Shown here: positions 56,780-64,000 of the stretch, one piece after another
Numbering within the stretch: the first letter of the stretch is position 1
How the letters are laid out: every line of letters begins with the position of its first letter
Origin: Hyaloperonospora brassicae
Lineage: Eukaryota > Oomycota > Peronosporomycetes > Peronosporales > Peronosporaceae
DNA length: 64,000 nt
Assembly (NCBI GenBank): GCA_947650285.1
Contig: CANTFL010000108.1
Span: forward strand, 186,001 to 250,000
Direction: 5' to 3'
Notes under the pieces: model-generated
The model's database searches: none
Seen by the model: only the letters and a program-made list of their open reading frames with translations
Told to the model about the DNA's origin: nothing
Program-made: the position numbers and the translations under genes

Positions 56780-56997
56780 GGCCAACCATATATCAGCCTA
56801 AATAGAAAATCTCGGAGCTGCGAGTCGTGTGTCATGCATAATACTGATGCAGGTCACAAATTTAGAGGGATACAGACAAAGTTCTTAGCCAACGGTTTGT
56901 TAAGATGTCTTTTTCAATTGCTTTCCTCGCAAATCTGCCAATGTGGACATGAACGGGATGGGTTTATTGTGGAAGTTAGCAAACTTCCGAATGATTC
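56780..56997 (+). repeat. Right arm of the 218-bp mirrored pair
   Basis: This is the mirror copy of 54976-55193. The plus-strand frame (within 56717-57007) carries CESCVMHNTDAGHKFRG, TKFLANGLLRC and ICQCGHERDG. Conservation of the peptide between the copies, including all visible Cys and His residues, follows from the DNA similarity and does not by itself show selection. Confidence 0.75.
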
Positions 56998-57839
56998 ACT
57001 TTTGTAAACAGACCAAAGTCACAGCAAAAAATAGGCTTTTATTATTTCCAGTTTTCTTATATTACGGGGTACCATCGACGAATAAAGTATTAGTCAATAG
57101 TTTAGATCTGACTTGTTTGTATTCAATATAAAATCAATTATACAGCAGTTATAGAAAACACTTCTTTCTCTACACTAGACGACATCCCTATGAAAATTAC
57201 ACTCTGCTATAAAAGGATTGCTATGATGCTCATATTTTTACCACGAAAGCGAGTGGAACAATGCAATTTAAAAATGGAGTGCGCGTATCACACATCGAAA
57301 TCGATCACTAACGTTTGAACATTTTCAAATCTTGTTGACACGTGTCCGAAGCCTATATAATAACAAAGATTATATGAGAAAGGAAGCACAATGCAATAGT
57401 GTCGTGTGCAGCATGACTCGTGTTTGGTGGTAGATATGAAATAAACAATGAGAAGAATTAGATAGATGATCCAGCGGCCTGAAGACTTCTTACGAAATGC
57501 GACATACCGGCAAATTATAACGTTTACTAACTTTGATCTACCTATGATGAAGAATTTGTATGTCTCATAAGCGTTGAAAAATTAATTTATCTCTGCAGAA
57601 AGCTCATATTAAGATTTATCAGAATAAACACAGTTATAGACAATTAAACAATACGTCCCTACTGCATTTCAAGTCATAATGTCTTTTAGACATATTTTTA
57701 GCATGGTGAAGCTCAAGTTTTAAATCTGAATTACTTGCGCTATTTTGGACGCATATCGTCTACATTAAGTGATTTAATTACACCAGTATTACCTGCGCGG
57801 CGAAGAAAGCATGACATTTGTAAAGTTCTGTAACTTTTT
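56998..57839. other. AT-rich sequence, no gene recognised
   Basis: I see only short random-type frames and no repeat of note. Confidence 0.35.
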
Positions 57840-58286
57840 TTGAATAGAAGTGCGGCAATTGATGTAAGTGAAAAGTTCTTGATCATCATCTGCGATACTT
57901 ATGAAATCAGCATGTACATAAATATAACTCACATATATATAGATACAGAGAGAGAGAGCAATGGTACTATATCTAATATGCTACAAAATAAGTATATGAT
58001 ATGTATCTTTATCGACCTGATGATTGCATTAGGTGTAATCGGCATTCAGATTACTGTAACACTGCCCTTGGGAGCTGATGTATTATGCTTAATTTGTTTT
58101 TTGTCTCAGTTTTGGTATTCTTCACGTCAAGGATTTTGGTTATCTGTACGTAGAAAGCAAAACGGTTTTGATGAGTCCGGAGCTGAAAAAGTAGGAGCTG
58201 CCAAACGCACATCCACGATTTATGAGCAAATAGACAGTAAGCACACAGCATATTCCGGAGTGATCTCCGACAGGAGCACTAATTAA
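57840..58286 (+). CDS. Possible membrane-protein fragment, unidentified
   Basis: A 148-codon frame, the longest open frame in the right-hand desert. The part from the Met at about 57978 contains a hydrophobic helix (CIFIDLMIALGVIGIQITV, then LGADVLCLICFL). It is followed by WYSSRQGFWLSVRRKQNGF and a hydrophilic tail with ESGAEKVGAAKRTSTIYEQ. The tail has normal amino-acid composition, unlike the surrounding noise. I do not recognise a family. It may be the last exon of a decayed or intron-containing gene; the first about 45 residues look non-coding. Confidence 0.3.
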   Translation: MNRSAAIDVSEKFLIIICDTYEISMYINITHIYIDTERESNGTISNMLQNKYMICIFIDLMIALGVIGIQITVTLPLGADVLCLICFLSQFWYSSRQGFWLSVRRKQNGFDESGAEKVGAAKRTSTIYEQIDSKHTAYSGVISDRSTN

Positions 58287-60025
58287 GTTGATATGGACAC
58301 AGCAGTAAGCAAATGTATAACCCGTAATTTTTTCTTACTTAACATCGCATGGGTTCTCCCTTAATGTACATTAAACTTACTCATTTGATATATGATTTGT
58401 TGTTTTAACAGCGTAAAAATACAATAAAATAATTGAAGTGCATAGGATTTTTCATGTGAGATGATTAAGGCTGTCTACCGAAAAGGCACGTTGCATATGC
58501 CTGGCAATTTTATATGGCTTTGCGGATAACTTTATGTGACCTTATCAATGCTGTTTTTATATATTTCCAAACTCAGGAGGTAATCAAAGATATTAAAAAT
58601 ATTTACGATAAGCGACTGCGTCGGGATGTTCGCCCCAGTCATCGATGGTCACAACAATGATCAAGCATTACGTAAGGTAAATCACATCCAACACTTTGAA
58701 ATTGCTAAGCGGGTCGGATAGCGAAGTAGTAAGGCGATTGGCAATTATTGGCCCCAAAGGTTAAATTCATCGATGTAAACGGCTCACAAAATATTTGGGA
58801 ACAGACCTTGACGTTCTACTGGTCAAACCCGTCCTTCTTCGGAGGCATAATGAAATTTACGATATGCACGCTTATGCATGCATCAACCGTCCTCACGCCG
58901 ATATGTGATGTCCCTTTAAATATAAAGAAAGCATCAGGACAAAACAATTGGTGCACTGTGGTGCGAAAAGACGCCGAATGCAGGTCGTCGCATACAAAGG
59001 CACTGATAGTTCGTGTAAATGTTAGTGTTTGTGGACAGTAATTTGTACATAAGAGAAATCATATTGCACTCCAGTTCAATAAAAAAATGAATATAACGGC
59101 ACATGATCGAGTAGTGTGCCAAAGACAGGACTTTTGATATTTAGTATCGGTTTAAGCGGAGGAAAAGTAAACCTACCGATATCAGATGAAAAGTGTGGTA
59201 TGTGAAGTTAATGAGGCCAATATATTTCGAAGTGTCGTAATAGTTGAGAGATAATCAGACTTCCATGCATTGACACAGTCTGTTAAATTATAAATACAAC
59301 TAATCATTTAAATGTTGAGCCACATCAAACACGGAACTTTGTAGGAAAGAATAATTCTATAAGAAAAAGACATACACAATATCTACCTTTCGCGATATAG
59401 GGATGAAGCTTGGTAAGCTTGTTATCGATACAGTAAGTCTTTAACGAATCCTGAATTAATCTAATAAATTCGAACGGATTTCTTGCCTTCGTGGCACCAT
59501 TTAATAATGTCTCGACATGATAGAATGATTGTTGTATCTGTATTCCAAGAACAACAAAGCACCATGAGGGATGTTGCGTACGCTGAACATGTCTACGTCA
59601 TTGGTTTTGAGCACACTATAAAATAGTGCTCTTGCAGGTCAAAGATAGGATTTTGGTACTGTAGCAAGTAAGATTCGGTTATCCTCAACTAATTTAACTT
59701 GCGGATATGCTCGTTAACACGTAATAACAAAGCCATTATATATATATATATATATATATATATTATGGTCATGTGATGAACTAAATATACACAGAGTAAC
59801 AGTATATAGTGAGACTCGAGAAAATTTCTGGTATGTAGTGTATCTTCACGTACAACTGAGGTGGTAATCGTTATTTTGATCCGCATATGTTGCTAGCATG
59901 AATATTGGCTGTGAGCCATTACATGCTTGTTCAACTAGTGCATGAATATACACCATATCTAGAAAATTATATATTACCGTAAAAATAAAATAATATAATG
60001 CAATAAGTTAGGTAGATTTATTTGG
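58287..60025. other. AT-rich sequence, no firm gene; contains a (TA)n microsatellite
   Basis: Plus-strand pieces at about 58620-58700 (frame with FAPVIDGHNNDQALRKVNHI) and 58748-59041 look like former coding sequence of unknown type. A pure TA run of about 28 bases lies at 59736-59763. Confidence 0.35.
59736..59763. repeat. (TA)n microsatellite
   Basis: An uninterrupted TA run of about 14 units in AT-rich DNA. It is likely length-variable. A shorter TA run is present at about 63548-63565. Confidence 0.9.
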
Positions 60026-62590
60026 GAAGCGTTATCCATCCACCACTTTAACGTTAACCATCCTCCCCCCAAAATTAATCTTGATTGTTTATAACCACAG
60101 TTGTGATTGGTCAAAGAGATTGAACGCAACTGTAAGAATTTCAACACCCACAAGACACTCACCTTCAAATTGCAACCTTCCCTGTTACATGAACTCTATC
60201 AAAATGAACACCCTTACCCCCTCCTTCACAATTGGGCATTCCTCTCTTGCTGAGGCTCAAGCTGCTGTAAAGGCCCATGCAATATCACAGGGATATATCA
60301 TTGGTGTCAAATGTGTGCGTAAATGGTCTAATTTAATCTTTGGCTGCTTCTATATTATCTACTTGTTCTACATATACATTTAGAACTGTGTGGCATGTAC
60401 GTGCATTGTGCCTTGCCTGGAAATTTGTCCACAGCGCCGACGAGGTGCAGGATCAGGAGCTGCATTTGCGACCTCAAAAGCGGATGCTAAGCGGCGTGTT
60501 GACCATGTTGGCCGGCCTCGCGTCTCTGCTCGCACAGGATCACTGACAGCAACATCATTGGAGACTGCAAGCACACGCTCAAGAAGCATGCGCTTGCTAT
60601 AACCCTCAACATCACCATAGGCATCTGCAATTCTATTTAATGCTGTCTCCATAGAAGGCAGAACAACATCTGCAACATTTGGCGGTGGTTAATGGACCAA
60701 CCACCAATGATGATCGAAGTCATAGAAGGTTAGCGGTTTCATTAACCGGCTGCGGCCGCGGCGGAATACCCCCACTGTCGATCTAAAAAGACCAAGACAT
60801 ATGTTGTCGACCTCTTTATTTAGCTCCTGCAAATGATGTATCTGGTATGCGCCGCGTAGTGCATGCACCGAGATCTTTCTCATCACCTGCAAAATAAAGC
60901 GGTCCCAATCTTAGGTTGACCGTTGCCCGCTCTGCTGCATAATTCTGTACAATAGCAGCCAGCTGACCTTCACATGCAAGCCAAACTGCGCCATCCAATA
61001 CCAGTAGACGACCTGACAATACGCTTATCTATCAGTAACAGCATAAACCTCATGTGACTTAACTGAAAGATCCACTTACCTGTTGATGACCGATCCATTT
61101 CTTAAGAGCTGCATGTGCGCTTTCCACAAGTGACGTTGGGACGTGCCCATAATTCTTTATCCCGCGTAAGAATGCTGACACAAACCTCTCCTTGTACACC
61201 AGCCAAGTGTTATTGCAGTGGTGCGTAACGTGCGCTGGGATCTCACCATCAGGATTGCCTGGATGTTTAGCATTTGGTGGCAACTATTAAAATAAAACAC
61301 GGTTAAGAAGCCTTCTGGATTAGGAAGACAAAAATTTAGCTGAAGTTGTTCTTGGTAACTTTCAACAGTGGTAGCACTGTTCAGAGCATTCCACGCCTTC
61401 ATAAGTTTCTCCCATGCTTCTTATGTGAATCCTGCCTTGTGCTTGGCGAGAATATTTTCGTTGATATGCCACCTGCACAGCAAAATGTTGGCAGTAAAAA
61501 ATGTTTCATCAAGAGCACGTATGAGTGCAAGCTCACGATCAGTCGCAAAGGTGACATTTTTGGTGGGGAGGTTGTATTCTTCAAACACATCTCAAAGGTG
61601 ATGCACAGCCCAACGGTAATCTACAGCTATCTCTCTTTAAAGTAAAGCATCATGCAAAGGTAAAGCTCTGGTGGGATGATGTGGCACCAACAACATGAAA
61701 CAGAGGCATTACAGACATGTTTGTCTTGTATGTTGCATCTAGTAGCCACACTTTACCGGCACAAAACGTTTGCCATAATTCACGGGCGCACGGTAAAATC
61801 ACCAGTAGATGGGTGAGCTTCTGCTCACTGTCAATCTGTGAAAAGTGGTGGGCAGCACCACCAACGCTGTCCAGGAGAGCTGAAATGATTGAGCGGCTGT
61901 TGGGCATCCGGGTTAGTTCCCTATTTCTAATCTTACGAACATCCTGGCCTGTCAGGATAACACCTTCATTCTGTTGAGATGAGCTGGTGATGCGGCTGTT
62001 TAGAACAAGTGCACGTAAATACTCCAATACTCTTTCATTTTTTTGGTGTGAGCAAGCCAGTGCGTCCCTGCGGATACGCGCTCAGATGCGCAAACGCCTC
62101 ATGGTTGTGTTCAGCGTTGGTAATTCATCAAGCCATTGGATTTCTTGATTGCGTATGTTGGATCTGAAAGGATAGCCACTGCTCCGACTTGGCCTCATTC
62201 GCTTGCCTGGTCCAATCCACACAACAGGAGCGTTTTATTGTGAGCACTGATATTATAACACCTTAACATCGCCTTCCTTCCTATTGCCTACCCTCTTGGT
62301 ACGCTTGATAACAATGACATATCCATGTGATATTGCATGGGCCTTTACAGCAGCTTGAGCCTCAGCAATAGAGGCATGTCCAATTGTGAAGGAGGGGGTA
62401 AGGGTGTTCATTTTGATAGAGTTCATGTAACAGGGAAGGTTACAATTTGAAGGTGAGTGTCTTGTGGGTGTTGAAATTCTTACAGTTGCGTTCAATCTCT
62501 TTGACCAATCACAAAATGTGGTTATAAACAATCAAGATTAATTTTGGGGGAACGATGGTTAACATTAAAGTGGTGGATGGATAACGCTTC
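60026..62590 (-). mobile_element. Second MULE DNA transposon with about 287-bp terminal inverted repeats
   Basis: The left end from 60026 (gaagcgttatccatccacca) equals the complement of the right end at 62590. Similarity continues for about 287 bp on each side (60026-60312 and about 62302-62590), at over 90% identity by eye. The whole element is about 2.56 kb and is almost filled by one minus-strand transposase gene that ends about 70 bp inside the left repeat. Each repeat contains the N-terminal coding sequence of the transposase, so the left copy also opens a short frame (60081-60383). No clean 9-bp target duplication was found. Transposase stops show it is now non-autonomous. Confidence 0.82.
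60380..62531 (-). pseudogene. MULE transposase, second element, broken
   Basis: The minus-strand N-terminus (62531-62253) reads FTIGHASIAEAQAAVKAHAI, then SHGYVIVIKRTKRVGN, a FAR1-like start. The frame then breaks. The central part (62027-61650) has LTRMPNSRSIISALLD, a helical linker and KVWLLDATYKTNMSVMPL followed by FHVVGATSS, the opening catalytic block with its Asp. Later pieces are WLVYKERFVSAFLRGIKNYG and VESAHAALKKWIGH (61240-61080), LLVLDGAVWLACEGQLAAIV (about 61000), VHALRGAYQIHHLQELNKEV and FYDFDHHWWLVH (60860-60690), matching the SWIM-associated and DF-HHW region. The C-terminal GRPTWSTRRLASAFEVANA with a Cys-containing basic tail ends at 60380. Several frame breaks are present. 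Confidence 0.8.
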
Positions 62591-64000
62591 GCTATAATTA
62601 ACGCCATATCTATAAACAGTGACAGAATGATGTGAGCCGTACGACTGATCGCGCCCATGCTAAATATCAAAAGTACAATTTTCGGTATTTTTTTGACTTG
62701 AGTGTCATCGTCGCCAAAACCTATTCATATTTTGAGATTTGTGGTATTTATTAGTGCAGCAACTTTCATATTTTTTCACAAAAAATGAACTATAATTGTT
62801 CCTGGGCCCCATGATTTGTATAATTTACGCGCCTTACTTTGGTATGTCCCCGCAGAGGCAGCGCACTTTATAAATGATGGAACTTATGTAATATCATACA
62901 TGCTATTCTACGTAGTCAATATTTATCGATTGGGCCCAGAAGCTTCTCTTGTGTGCTATTTGGTCTCCACTATGGACAGAACAGAAATTTATCGATACAG
63001 CATACGAACCGCAAGGAATGGTTTTATCATTTCTTCCCTCAGCACTACCATTCTGGACCATCATAATGTTCCCTCAGCATAAAGTGTTTGTGGGCGTACA
63101 ATACAGCATATGTGTCATTGCGCATTTCCGAGACAACCTGCAACAGCACACCCTTACCTATTTTATAACAATTTAAAAAAAACAATTAAATATATCTGGC
63201 TGTTGAAGTCGATATTGTGCTTCAGTTCTTTTATTTTTTACCCTTCGGAAGGAGTCGTTCTATCACGGCACTCTCGCGAGGTATTTATAGAAATTTTCAA
63301 TGCGATTACGCCAGGAATTGGAACATTACTATAAGGCCAATTATGAGATCCGGTTGTATTTGAGCCTGCGTGGCCTTACAATGCAATAACCGGAAATAAA
63401 ATTCATTCGGCTACGTCTTACGAGTCTAACATCTTTATTATAACCAGCAAATGACAATGGATGCAATGAGAATATAAATTTTATCCTTTGATGCATTTAT
63501 CAAATACGCACTGGTCGCTGTAACTGATTACAGAAATGTACGTATGCATATATATATATATATATTCGGCGGATCTGTATTCGCCGATGTGTGGTATCTT
63601 GATATATCAGTCATGGTGCTTTAGTATCACCATTTCACATGTTATTACTTCAAGCGTATTGCAAATGTTACCTTCGTGCTTCGTTTTTTCACGATGCGTT
63701 TCACTGTATAATTGTACAGTTATTTAAATACGACATGTATACACCGCAAAAATCGGAACTTTGAGGACTCACTGAAATCAAAGTTCAAATAAATCATATA
63801 CACCTGCTTCACCTATATCTTTATTTTCACAATCGAACATCCTCGATTTTTCACATTGGATCTCTTTATTTGTTTCTTATGTGGATATAAGTACAAACTG
63901 CTGTAAGGATTTTTCTTCCGCTTTCTTGTCGACGCTGATCACCACAGCGCTTGTATCGTTACGTTTAATTTATTACATATCAATTCTAAATATGGCCTCG
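62591..64000. other. AT-rich sequence, no gene recognised
   Basis: The plus frames 62816-63082, 62949-63176 and 63110-63334 overlap in different phases and partly read through similar-looking coding debris (for example FIDTAYEPQGMVLSFLPSAL), possibly a transposon fragment. No domain can be named. Confidence 0.35.

Noticed and set aside
60081..60383. Plus-strand 100-residue frame as an independent gene
   Set aside because: It is the left terminal repeat of the second MULE and mirrors the transposase N-terminus at 62531. It runs into non-homologous sequence after about 77 residues.
1..64000. RXLR, CRN or other effector genes
   Set aside because: I scanned the translated frames for a signal peptide followed by RxLR/EER or LFLAK and found no frame with both features in the right place.
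1..64000. CRISPR arrays, rRNA genes or prokaryotic operons
   Set aside because: There are no regularly spaced identical repeats, no rRNA-like conserved blocks and no closely packed same-strand gene rows. The content is clearly eukaryotic.

Overview
The window reads as oomycete nuclear DNA, probably from a Peronosporales-type plant pathogen (Phytophthora or downy mildew). The basis is the mix of families: a secreted GH10 xylanase, a PTC7-like PP2C phosphatase, a CBS-pair protein, few and short GT-AG introns, and many decayed DNA transposons (pogo/Tigger and MULE types) and LTR/LINE fragments. No bacterial gene organisation, CRISPR array or rRNA is visible. The species call is inference.

Layout. 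Two GC-balanced, gene-bearing islands (about 1-11.6 kb and 31.9-43 kb) alternate with two visibly AT-rich, gene-poor deserts (about 11.6-31.9 kb and 43-64 kb). The first island holds the 5' part of an acidic-protein gene (minus strand, running off the left edge), the xylanase (2454-3795, three exons), a precisely bounded 5'-truncated LINE insertion (6160-6978) and an 850-residue membrane phosphatase/sulfatase-fold protein (7726-10278). The second island holds a full copy of the acidic-protein gene (32790-34418), a convergent PP2C gene (34510-35631), a CBS-domain gene (35882-36759, three exons), two LTR-retrotransposon Gag remnants and a complete but broken MULE transposon with recognisable terminal inverted repeats (39156-42906).

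The 5' part of the acidic-protein gene and about 0.87 kb upstream are present twice in opposite orientation (1-1586 and about 31917-33492). This makes a near-identical inverted repeat around about 30 kb of sequence. Inside the upstream part a 15-bp core between 7-bp inverted arms is flipped in one copy relative to the other. The inner end of the right-hand copy coincides with the edge of the first AT-rich desert.

The deserts carry no gene I can defend as intact. Their recognisable content is transposon debris: a pogo-type transposase pseudogene (18129-20035) split by a solo LTR with near-perfect target duplication, a FAR1/MULE-like remnant between mirrored arms (28280-29690), a second Tigger-type transposase pseudogene (52029-53572), a pair of mirrored 218-bp segments (54976-55193 and 56780-56997), and a second MULE (60026-62590) whose 287-bp terminal repeats each contain the start of the transposase reading frame. 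No regulatory or metabolic system linking the host genes is evident. They look like independent housekeeping and secreted-enzyme genes in a transposon-rich neighbourhood.
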